A DNA stretch of 17,076 nucleotides from Phycisphaerae bacterium (GTDB lineage: Bacteria; Planctomycetota; Phycisphaerae; UBA1845; UTPLA1), in contig JAFGQA010000028.1 in the NCBI GenBank assembly GCA_016935885.1, positions 1 through 17,076 of the forward strand, written 5' to 3'. A program made the translations under genes and the position numbers. Positions 7,219 to 13,469 of the stretch are shown here, piece after piece; positions within the stretch are counted from its first letter, which is position 1, and every line of letters begins with the position of its first letter. Below the pieces are notes generated by a model. It had not been told where the DNA came from. It was given only the letters and a program-made list of their open reading frames with translations, and made no database searches.

Positions 7219-8424
7219 TCAGTCGTTCGACAGCTTGCGGGCCGGCAGCGCTTTCGGGTCGTTTGCCAACTCCTTCAAACGTGGAAGTTGTGACCGCAAG
7301 GCCTCCGCCTGCGGGGAGTTGGGGTACTTGTCAATCAACTCCTCCGCCTTCTTGACCGCCTCCATATATCGACCGTGCTTGGCGTAATCCATGATCTCGG
7401 CCTCGCGCTTCTGTCGGTCCTCGATCTCCGCGTTCGTCTCCAACGTCGGCAGTTCGAGCCGCAGGCCTTCCGACTCCTCGCAGTTGGGGAACCGCTCGAT
7501 GAAGATCTGCGCGGCCTTGAGCGCTTCTCTCCAGCGACGGCGCGTGACATATCGTTGAATCTCCGCACGCATTCGACGACGCTGCTCGTCCTGGAAAGCC
7601 CTGAAGTCGCGCTCGATGCGGAACAACAGTTGCCGGGCCCCGGCCGAATCCGGGTGACGCTCCTGCAACTCCTGGGCGACTTCCCTCGCCCGATGCCAAG
7701 CGGAGATGCTGATCAGGTCGTCCACCTGCCTGCCATACGCGTTGACGTCCTCGGATTCACGACGTTCCCGGGCCGTCTCCACGCGGTTCGTCAACGCCAC
7801 CGCCCGCTTGTCATTGGGATATTTGCGCCGGATCTTGTCCGCAACCTGGCTGGCCTGGACGAAGTCCCCCTCGGAAGTCAACGATCGGATCAGACCTTGC
7901 GCTTCTTGGATCTCCTCCTCAGCGACGCGCTGCCGCTTCTCGTGTCGCTCCGCCTCGGACAGCAACGAGTTGTCTCGTATGTCCTCCAGCAGGCGAACGA
8001 TTTCTTGCGCGGAGCCGTCCAGCGGCGCGCCGCTTTCGTCTGCCCCCGGATCACTCGCAGGCCCGGTCGTGAACGCCGTCGGCCTGTCTGTTTCGAGCGG
8101 CCTGACGGACTGGCCGTGCTGGTGCTGCTCATACTGGAATTGCTCCATTCGGATCAAGGAATCTCGCAGGTCGCGGACGAGTCGCAAGACGATGGAAAGC
8201 CCAAGAAGGAGTCCACCGCACGCAAGGCCCGTCCCCAGGAGAATCCCGAATTCCCCGATCGTCGCGGTGCCAGCAGACACCGAATCCACGGAGCGCTGAA
8301 TCAAACGAATCGCCCCCGCGGCCACGAACAGCAACGCGACGACCGCTGCCAGCACGCGCAGCACGCGAGGTGTGGTGGACTTCCTGTCGCGCACGGGTTG
8401 TCTTGGTGGCGAGGGACGATCCAT
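7219..8424 (-). CDS. Membrane protein with TPR-like helical repeats, function unknown
   Basis: A 401-residue protein not assignable to a named family. After a basic, Pro-rich N-terminus come two likely transmembrane helices at about residues 20-42 (VLRVLAAVVALLFVAAGAI) and 57-82 (a Gly/Leu-rich stretch), a charged linker, and then four helical repeats of the pattern A..A..I...P.(D/S)..A. Their cores are ADKIRRKYPNDKRAVAL, AREVAQELQERHPDSAGARQ, ALKAAQIFIERFPNCEES and AVKKAEELIDKYPNSPQAEA. The soluble part is Arg/Glu rich and may include coiled coil. TPR-like domains usually mediate protein contacts, so a membrane-anchored scaffold is reasonable inference. ATG 8424 is chosen over TTG 8430; GTAGG lies about 8 nt upstream. 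It starts a probable two-gene unit with the epimerase, suggesting but not proving a role in envelope glycan work. Confidence 0.85.
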   Translation of the reverse strand: MDRPSPPRQPVRDRKSTTPRVLRVLAAVVALLFVAAGAIRLIQRSVDSVSAGTATIGEFGILLGTGLACGGLLLGLSIVLRLVRDLRDSLIRMEQFQYEQHQHGQSVRPLETDRPTAFTTGPASDPGADESGAPLDGSAQEIVRLLEDIRDNSLLSEAERHEKRQRVAEEEIQEAQGLIRSLTSEGDFVQASQVADKIRRKYPNDKRAVALTNRVETARERRESEDVNAYGRQVDDLISISAWHRAREVAQELQERHPDSAGARQLLFRIERDFRAFQDEQRRRMRAEIQRYVTRRRWREALKAAQIFIERFPNCEESEGLRLELPTLETNAEIEDRQKREAEIMDYAKHGRYMEAVKKAEELIDKYPNSPQAEALRSQLPRLKELANDPKALPARKLSND

Positions 8425-8881
8425 GGTCAAAACCTACGAACCCGCTTCCTGATTAGGGGATAACACGCAAGAAGAAGGCCTTGGTCCCCTCTGATCTAGC
8501 CATGCACCATCGAGCCCCTGTCGCGTCGAGCGAAAGGCAGTGTCATCGCGAGCTTCTGCGCCCGTGCCACAGGAGTCTCGGGGTGCCCTCTTAATCGTAT
8601 CCGGCCCAATCCCCAAATCAAGGAAGATGCATCTTACGGGGCCATCCTGGGTCCATGACATTTCCGGCTGCATTCGATTCTGGGTGCCACGGGCGGGTTG
8701 TCCGCCCGTGCGGCCTCTCTGGTGGGCGCATGGGGTATGCACACTGGCAGGCAAGCTGCCAGTGGCACCCGCCGAGACTGTGACGCACCCGGCCTTCCAT
8801 CGTGTGACAGCGGCCTGGCGTGCCCATGCCCCCCCAAGCCTCCCGGGGGAGAGCGTGCAACGCGAGCGCGAGTCCGGTAGC
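8425..8881. other. Divergent intergenic region with repeat and palindrome
   Basis: Separates the minus-strand membrane protein gene from aroA, so promoters for both directions should lie here, though I could not place boxes with confidence. It holds a perfect 12-bp palindrome AAGATGCATCTT at 8624-8635 and MITE-like copy B (8649-8790). The aroA frame happens to stay open upstream through the repeat, but that translation is repeat sequence and not protein. Confidence 0.7.
8649..8790 (+). mobile_element. MITE-like palindromic element, copy B (142 bp)
   Basis: Left end GGGTCCATGACA (8649-8660), right end GACGCACCC, with the same terminal and internal layout as copies A and C and the same 142-bp length as C. 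Hairpin 1: CACGGGCGG (8688-8696) with CCGCCCGTG (8702-8710). Hairpin 2: CACTGGCAG (8742-8750) with CTGCCAGTG (8756-8764). An outer stem GGGTGCCAC (8682-8690) with GTGGCACCC (8762-8770) can enclose both, giving a Y-shaped fold that partly competes with the hairpin bases. Flanking 9-mers GGCCATCCT and GGCCTTCCA match at 7 of 9 positions, consistent with a decayed target duplication. It lies 91 bp before aroA. Confidence 0.85.
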
Positions 8882-10186
8882 ATGACCCCAATGAGTGCCC
8901 CGGAGCAAATCAGGCTACGACCGATAGCTCGACCGGTTGATCAGACCGTCCGCCTGCCCGGCAGCAAAAGCCTGACCAACCGCGCGCTGTTGGCGGCCGC
9001 CTTGGCAAGCGGCGACTCGCGGCTTGAGGGCCTGCTGCTGGCCGACGATACGCGCCTCATGATCGACGGCCTCCGGGCGCTCGGCATCGGCATACGTGTC
9101 GACGAAGACCGTCGCCAGGCCACCGTGCACGGTCGTGGAGGCTACTGGCCTAGTGCCGAGGCAGACATCTTCTGTGGCAATGCCGGCACGGTCATTCGCT
9201 TTTTGGCGGCCGCCTGCTCCATCGGCCATGGCGACTACCGGTTGGACGGCGTGGCCCGAATGCGCGCTCGGCCGATCGGCGACCTCGTCGAAGCCCTGCG
9301 GGACCTGGGCGCGATGATCGGGTACGAGGAGCAGGAAGGATTCTGCCCGTTGACCGTGTCCGCCCGCGGCCTGCGCGGTGGCGTGGTTCGGTTCGACGAC
9401 CCGCCTTCCAGCCAGTTCATCTCGGCGTTGCTGATGGCCGCGCCGCGTGCCGCGAGCGACGTGATGATCGACATCGCCGGCCCGCTGCCGAGCGCGCCGT
9501 ATGTCCGGATGACGCTGCGCGTCATGGATGCGTTCGGCGTCACGGCCGTGGAAGACCGGATGCGGAAGTTCATCATCCCCTGCGGCCAGACGTACCGCCC
9601 GACGCGGTATCAAGTCGAGCCCGATGCCTCGGCCGCGTCCTACTTCTTCGCCGCCGCGGCAATCACCGGCGGCCGCATCACCGTTGACGGGCTGGGCCTC
9701 ACTAGCTGCCAAGGCGACGCCGCCTTCGTCGAAGTCCTGTCAAGAATGGGCTGCCGTGTCGAGCGCGCTGAGGATTCGACGACTGTTTGGGGGCCGCCGC
9801 ATGGCGCGCTGGTTGGCGTGGACGTTGATCTGAACGACACGCCGGACGTGGCTCAAACACTGGCGGTGCTGGCCGCCTTCGCGGACGGCCCAACGCGAAT
9901 CCGCAACGTCGCCAGTCTGCGCATCAAGGAGACCGATCGCCTTTCCGCCACGGCGACGGAGCTGGGCCGTCTCGGCATCGAGACGGAGGTCTACGAAGAC
10001 GGCATCACGATACGGCCCGGCAGGTCGCCTGTCGCGACAGTGATCAACACCTATCAGGATCACCGCATGGCCATGAGCTTCGCGCTGGCCGGCTTGCGCC
10101 TTGACGGGGTCGTGATTCGCGACCCGGATTGCGTCAGCAAGACCTTCCCCGAGTTCTTCAGACTGTGGGCGGAGTTGGGGCAGTAG
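8882..10186 (+). CDS. aroA: 3-phosphoshikimate 1-carboxyvinyltransferase (EPSP synthase)
   Basis: Sixth step of the shikimate pathway in the cytosol: joins shikimate 3-phosphate and phosphoenolpyruvate to EPSP. The 434-residue length fits the family. Motifs: LPGSKSLTNR (25-34, substrate-binding Lys and Ser), GNAGTVIR (99-106, PEP and glyphosate site), SSQFISALLMAAP (176-188), EPDASAASYF (246-255), NDTPD with the expected catalytic Asp (318-322), RIKETDR with the catalytic Glu (347-353), DHRMAMSFAL (393-402) and CVSKTFPEFF (417-426). All key residues appear intact. The GNAGT loop is of the ordinary type, so no glyphosate-tolerant signature is visible. ATG 8882 and ATG 8891 are both possible starts, neither with a strong ribosome binding site; upstream in-frame starts run into repeat DNA. 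No other shikimate genes are adjacent. Confidence 0.97.
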   Translation: MTPMSAPEQIRLRPIARPVDQTVRLPGSKSLTNRALLAAALASGDSRLEGLLLADDTRLMIDGLRALGIGIRVDEDRRQATVHGRGGYWPSAEADIFCGNAGTVIRFLAAACSIGHGDYRLDGVARMRARPIGDLVEALRDLGAMIGYEEQEGFCPLTVSARGLRGGVVRFDDPPSSQFISALLMAAPRAASDVMIDIAGPLPSAPYVRMTLRVMDAFGVTAVEDRMRKFIIPCGQTYRPTRYQVEPDASAASYFFAAAAITGGRITVDGLGLTSCQGDAAFVEVLSRMGCRVERAEDSTTVWGPPHGALVGVDVDLNDTPDVAQTLAVLAAFADGPTRIRNVASLRIKETDRLSATATELGRLGIETEVYEDGITIRPGRSPVATVINTYQDHRMAMSFALAGLRLDGVVIRDPDCVSKTFPEFFRLWAELGQ

Positions 10187-10235
10187 CCGGCCTCAGACAG
10201 CGTCCCGCCCCTCCACGGTGATCGATGATGATGCA

Positions 10236-10547
10236 ATGATACCGATTCTCGCCCTTGCCGCGCTCCTGACGGCCACCCTCAGCGGCATCATCGGTATGGG
10301 CGGTGGGATGCTGCTGCTGGCAACGATGTTCTGCTTCTTGCCCTACGGCCAGGCTGTCCCGCTGCACGCCGTGGTTCAACTCGTCAGCAACAGCACGCGA
10401 ATCGTGGTCTTCTGGAAGAACGTGGACAAGCGTGGATGGGTGATCCCGCGTCCTCCGCCTGGTCCGCATCACTCGCGCCATCGGACGCGACCTGCGACGA
10501 AGCGGACGTGCATCAAGTCATCGGGCCTCCTAACGACAAGACAGTAA
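10236..10547 (+). pseudogene. Truncated TauE/SafE-type permease remnant
   Basis: Begins like a TauE/SafE (PF01925) anion exporter: a hydrophobic first helix leads to the glycine signature IIGMGGGMLLL, then the VPLHAVVQLVSNSTRIVVFWKN loop. Homology stops at about residue 67 (VDKRG). The remaining residues are Pro, His and Arg rich with no membrane character, and the frame ends at 104 residues, whereas full-length members have about 240-260. A different frame over 10450-10527 reads as a basic tail (RVLRLVRITRAIGRD), so a deletion may have joined the 5' end of this gene to another gene's end; that is speculation. GTG 10218 is an alternative start. It starts 49 bp after aroA. Non-functional as a transporter unless the truncation is an assembly error. 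Confidence 0.7.
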
Positions 10548-10610
10548 GGATGTTACGTTAGCCAACTCTCCGCGCGTGAGCACGCGATCAAGCCCCTCGT
10601 TTTTTTATAC

Positions 10611-10638
10611 TTGCATCGGATCGACCGTCGGATATGCT
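10611..10638 (+). promoter_or_regulatory. Possible sigma-70-like promoter
   Basis: TTGCAT (10611-10616) and TATGCT (10633-10638) match four of six consensus bases each and are 16 bp apart, just downstream of a T-rich stretch. The nearest intact downstream gene is the DHH phosphoesterase about 500 bp away, with element copy C in between. Weak evidence; planctomycete promoters often deviate from this consensus. Confidence 0.25.
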
Positions 10639-10808
10639 AGACGTCCTGGCCAGGGCTTCGGCGCCCCGCGTGTTCCCCCCCAGCACGCACCCGGACCCTG
10701 GCCCTTCTTCTGCGCAGCCCGCAAGGCATGGAATAGGCTGCCCAGGCCACCGCGCGGGCCGTGGCTCCGATTATGCCGGTTCTGACGATCAGATGACCCT
10801 ATGTCGCG

Positions 10809-10950
10809 GGGTGCGTGACAGTTTGGGCGGGTGCCACTGGCAGCTTGCCGGCCAGTGTGCATGCCCCATGCGCCAACCGGAGAGACTGCACGGGCGGGCA
10901 AGCCGCCCGTGGCACCCAGAATCCCATGCCGCCGGAAGCGTCATGGACCC
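10809..10950 (-). mobile_element. MITE-like palindromic element, copy C (142 bp), with 9-bp target duplication
   Basis: Same 142-bp length as copy B but in the opposite orientation. On the plus strand it begins GGGTGCGTGACA (10809-10820) and ends in CATGGACCC; the two 12-bp ends are inverted repeats matching at 10 of 12 positions. It is flanked on both sides by the exact 9-mer TATGTCGCG (10800-10808 and 10951-10959), immediately abutting the ends. This is strong sequence evidence for insertion by a transposase that makes 9-bp duplications. It codes for no protein, so mobilisation in trans is inferred. The hairpin pair and outer stem of copy B are present with a few substitutions. Confidence 0.9.
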
Positions 10951-11140
10951 TATGTCGCGTCCTTGTGCGCCAGTCGGCTGGTGGTTTTGTGGCACCTCGC
11001 GTACCTTATGCTGAGAATGCGTCGTGAAGCCCCTTGTGGGACCGCCACGGAAGGCGGTGTCCTCATATAGGCGTTGGCGCGCGGGCCGCAAACGCCTCGC
11101 GGCGTACGTGGATACGGGACGCCTTAAGGAAGAAGAGGCA

Positions 11141-12175
11141 ATGAGCGTCAACAGCCCGTCATGCCCTGCCGACGAGGACCGCCAGCCAACGGCCGACTTC
11201 CTTGACGCGCTTCGGGCGGTGGAGCGACCGTTTATTGTAGCGCACGTCACGCCTGACGCAGACGCCATCGGCGCCGTCCTTGGGTTGGCGGCCACCCTTC
11301 GCGAGCACGGTGTCGATGCGATTGCCGGCCTGACGGTCGATGCCGTCGGCATGAAGCTGCGGTTCATGTTCGATCTCGCCCCCGACGTGCCCTGCGCGAC
11401 CGAGTGGCAATCCGACGGTAGGCACGACTCCCTGCTCGTCCTGGACACAGCGGCTGGAAAGCGGATCAACATCGACCCGATGCCAGACTTCGATGGCGAT
11501 ATTCCGATCTTCAACATCGATCACCACATCACCAACACCGATTTCGGTCTCCACAACTGGGTTGATCCCCACGCCAGCAGCACGTGTGAGTTGATTGCTC
11601 GATTACTGCGGGAACTTGGCTGGAAGATCAGGCCCAACGTGGCCTCATTGCTCTATGCAGGCATACACGGCGATACCATCGGCTTCAGCTTGTCCACAAG
11701 CAGCGCAGCGTCGTTGCACACCGCTGGAGACCTTGTCGAGGCCGGGGCTGACGTCACGCACATCGGCGAGCAGCTTTGCCGCTCGCAGGGCAAGTCCGAA
11801 TTCGAACTGCTCCGCCGCGTTTACGACCACACGACCGTCACGGATGATGGACACATCGCCTACAGCCACTTGACTTATCAGGACATCACCGAGTCCGGTT
11901 GCACGGCGGAGGACATTGACGATCAGGTGTCGATTCCTCGGGCCCTGAAGAACGTACAGGTCGCGCTGCTCTTCTCGGAAGGTGAGCCTGGCGTCATCCG
12001 GGTGAACTTCCGCGGCGAGGGGAGGATCGCCGTCCTGGACATTGCGCAACAGTTCGGCGGCGGCGGGCACAAACAGTCGGCCGGCGTCCGCCTGCGCGAC
12101 AGGACCATGGAACAGGCGATCAGTGAAATCGTTGACGCAACGAAGGCGTACCTGCGATCCTTCGCCTCGCAGTAG
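11141..12175 (+). CDS. DHH/DHHA1 family phosphoesterase (NrnA-type nanoRNase/pAp phosphatase)
   Basis: Cytoplasmic Mn-dependent phosphoesterase of 344 residues; characterised NrnA proteins degrade very short RNAs and dephosphorylate pAp. DHH domain motifs: HVTPDADAIG (35-44, metal-binding Asp residues), LDT (101-103), the signature DHH in NIDHHITN (125-132) and GIHGDT (174-179). The DHHA1 substrate domain follows with RVNFRGEG (287-294) and the glycine-rich GGGGHKQSAG (306-315). All expected metal ligands appear present. ATG 11141 is preceded by AAGGAAGAAGAG at close spacing, a strong ribosome binding site; the open frame upstream to 11024 is non-coding. It stands alone, with the next gene convergent. 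Whether it acts on nanoRNA, pAp or a cyclic dinucleotide product cannot be told from sequence. Confidence 0.92.
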   Translation: MSVNSPSCPADEDRQPTADFLDALRAVERPFIVAHVTPDADAIGAVLGLAATLREHGVDAIAGLTVDAVGMKLRFMFDLAPDVPCATEWQSDGRHDSLLVLDTAAGKRINIDPMPDFDGDIPIFNIDHHITNTDFGLHNWVDPHASSTCELIARLLRELGWKIRPNVASLLYAGIHGDTIGFSLSTSSAASLHTAGDLVEAGADVTHIGEQLCRSQGKSEFELLRRVYDHTTVTDDGHIAYSHLTYQDITESGCTAEDIDDQVSIPRALKNVQVALLFSEGEPGVIRVNFRGEGRIAVLDIAQQFGGGGHKQSAGVRLRDRTMEQAISEIVDATKAYLRSFASQ

Positions 12176-12251
12176 CGCGTGGTGGTGCCTTGGGGGCTGT
12201 CGAACGGTGACATGCGGCCCACAGCAGTGAGCGCTCGGCCAACGGGGCATC

Positions 12252-12935
12252 TCATTCTTCGATCTCGTATATCCGATCTGCGTTGATCAGCCGCGGCGAT
12301 CCGTCACCTTGCCAAAACACGATATCATGTATCTGGGGTGGCGGAGCCTTGATGGCAAGGGTTTGGAGGAACACGGCAATCTGTTCGGTCGCCGAGGCTT
12401 TGTCAATGTCCTTGCGAAGCATAGTCCCTGCATAATAGCCCACCGCAGCAAACGGCTTCAAGTCGTGCGGATACACGATGTCCTCATAAACGACGACGTT
12501 GGGGCTGGGGTCGGGATCGTGGAGGTACATGTACAGCGCTTTCACCGCTTTGACCGCTTGTGCCTCCGCACCTTCGCGAACTCGTATGGTGTGTTTCGCG
12601 AGCCATTCCGCGAAGCCTTGATCGGTCTCCAGCGGATCAAGCTCCTCCCATTTTTGCAGGAGCGCGATGTCCTCCGCAGCATCCAGAATCACGCCGTAGA
12701 AGTCATCTAGGGAAGTAACGCTGTACCCGCAGGAGAGTATCTCGATCGGCTGTTGCACCAGCTCGAACACTTCATGATCCGGATGCCAGCCGAAGAACGG
12801 ATCGCCGGGGCGCGGCCAGCCGGCATCGCCCGGTCGCCGAGCCATGAAGTGCCAGGGCATCTCGAGAATCTCGACAACGTCGTACGTTGCTCCCTTCTCG
12901 AAATCACCCTTACTACTCACACATTTCAAGAGCAT
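12252..12935 (-). CDS. Hypothetical protein with possible SH3-like N-terminal domain
   Basis: A 227-residue protein I do not recognise. The first 60 or so residues (MLLKCVSSKGDFEKGATYDV onward to FGWHPDHEVFELV) have the pattern of small beta-barrel domains found in phage-like proteins, with a Cys then a K/G-x-x-Y-x-V motif. The rest is mixed acidic helices, including DDFYGVILDAAEDIALLQKW, and ends WQGDGSPRLINADRIYEIEE. There is no signal peptide or membrane segment. Two ATGs compete (12941 and 12935); AGAGGAG sits 6 nt before 12935 and touches 12941, so 12935 is preferred. Base composition looks lower in GC than the neighbours, and a transposase remnant lies about 100 bp upstream on the other strand, which suggests an acquired accessory gene. 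It is convergent with the DHH gene, 76 bp apart. Confidence 0.75.
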   Translation of the reverse strand: MLLKCVSSKGDFEKGATYDVVEILEMPWHFMARRPGDAGWPRPGDPFFGWHPDHEVFELVQQPIEILSCGYSVTSLDDFYGVILDAAEDIALLQKWEELDPLETDQGFAEWLAKHTIRVREGAEAQAVKAVKALYMYLHDPDPSPNVVVYEDIVYPHDLKPFAAVGYYAGTMLRKDIDKASATEQIAVFLQTLAIKAPPPQIHDIVFWQGDGSPRLINADRIYEIEE

Positions 12936-13033
12936 TTGCATCTCCTCTCGGGCGACGGAGATTGTGGTACCGCAGCCTCCGGACAACAGGTAGAATCCGA
13001 TGCTGAATGACCCAAGGGTAGGGTGGGCTCTTG

Positions 13034-13126
13034 ATGGACAAGTCTATTGGATTCGACGTCGATGACAAGCGTACGGTCGCGTGCCCGACCCGAGCCGGAC
13101 AGCTTGATCGCTACGCCAAACCGCGA
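13034..13126 (+). pseudogene. IS110-family transposase, N-terminal remnant
   Basis: About 31 residues starting MDKSIGFDVDDKRTVAC and reaching DRYAKP resemble the start of IS110-family (DEDD) transposases, including the first catalytic Asp in IGFDV and the DRYA strand. After that, neither this frame nor the other two keeps any similarity. Full-length family members have roughly 300-400 residues. AGGGTGGG lies upstream of the ATG. This is a remnant of an insertion sequence, now dead. The similarity is from memory and short, so moderate confidence. Confidence 0.55.
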
Positions 13127-13203
13127 ACGCGGTGCGCCTCGCGCAGCATCGTGCTTGACGGCAACGCCCCTGTCTTCGGGGGCGCCGTGTGGGCTGAAGC
13201 CGG

Positions 13204-13302
13204 TCCATTCCAGCCTGTTCCCGCGGGTAATGAGCGACCCGCTCCGGTGGGGCGCGTCGCTCGTTGCCCATGCCACACCATTTGAACGCCGAACACGTAC
13301 GA
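13204..13302 (+). repeat. Structured dispersed repeat, family 2, copy 1
   Basis: Homologous over about 95 bp to the reverse complement of 16942-17034. The core is a 45-nt hairpin (13225-13269): GGGTAATGAGCGAC pairs with GTCGCTCGTTGCCC over 14 bp with two G-T wobbles, and the loop folds again (GCTCC with GGGGC). The flanks TCCATTCCAGCCTGT and AACACGTAC are shared with copy 2. It lies just upstream of the ABC operon and just downstream of the IS110 remnant. Confidence 0.8.
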
Positions 13303-13469
13303 GGCCCGCGGCTCTTCACGTCTTCCAATCGCGCCTGGGTCGTGAGACGTGTGAGACACGGTACGACCGTCGGTTGTTTACACGGATGGACTTGCCCGAC
13401 AGCGCGAACCCGGGTGCGTGGAAGTCTGCGTTCATGTAGGATGCACGGGCGGGACTGTTCGAGGGTGCC

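Larger units (their letters stand above)
10548..11140. other. Long intergenic region with mobile element copy C
   Basis: About 590 bp between the permease remnant and the DHH phosphoesterase gene. It contains a palindrome CGCGTGAGCACGCG (near 10573-10586), a T7 tract near 10600, a promoter-like pair at 10611-10638 and MITE-like copy C with its direct repeats (10800-10959). Open frames across it consist largely of repeat sequence and are not credible genes. Confidence 0.75.
12936..13469. other. Repeat and remnant region before the ABC operon
   Basis: Lies between the divergent hypothetical gene and the ABC transporter ATPase gene. It contains an IS110-type transposase remnant (13034-13126) and a structured repeat of family 2 (13204-13302). 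The promoter of the ABC operon should lie in 13303-13469 but no convincing boxes were found. Overlapping short frames on both strands are not credible genes. Confidence 0.7.

Noticed and set aside
7375..8463. 362-codon open frame on the plus strand opposite the TPR-like membrane protein
   Set aside because: Antisense shadow; the minus-strand product has two clear membrane helices and periodic helical repeats, the plus-strand product does not.
8540..8881. Upstream extension of aroA
   Set aside because: It reads through element copy B; the family start region begins at 8882 or 8891.
10573..10607. Rho-independent terminator formed by CGCGTGAGCACGCG and the T7 tract
   Set aside because: The T-tract lies well over 10 nt after the stem rather than next to it, so the geometry is wrong.
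10634..11014. 126-codon frame upstream of the DHH gene, with a promoter-like sequence before it
   Set aside because: Most of it is translation of MITE-like copy C and there is no ribosome binding site or similarity to any protein.
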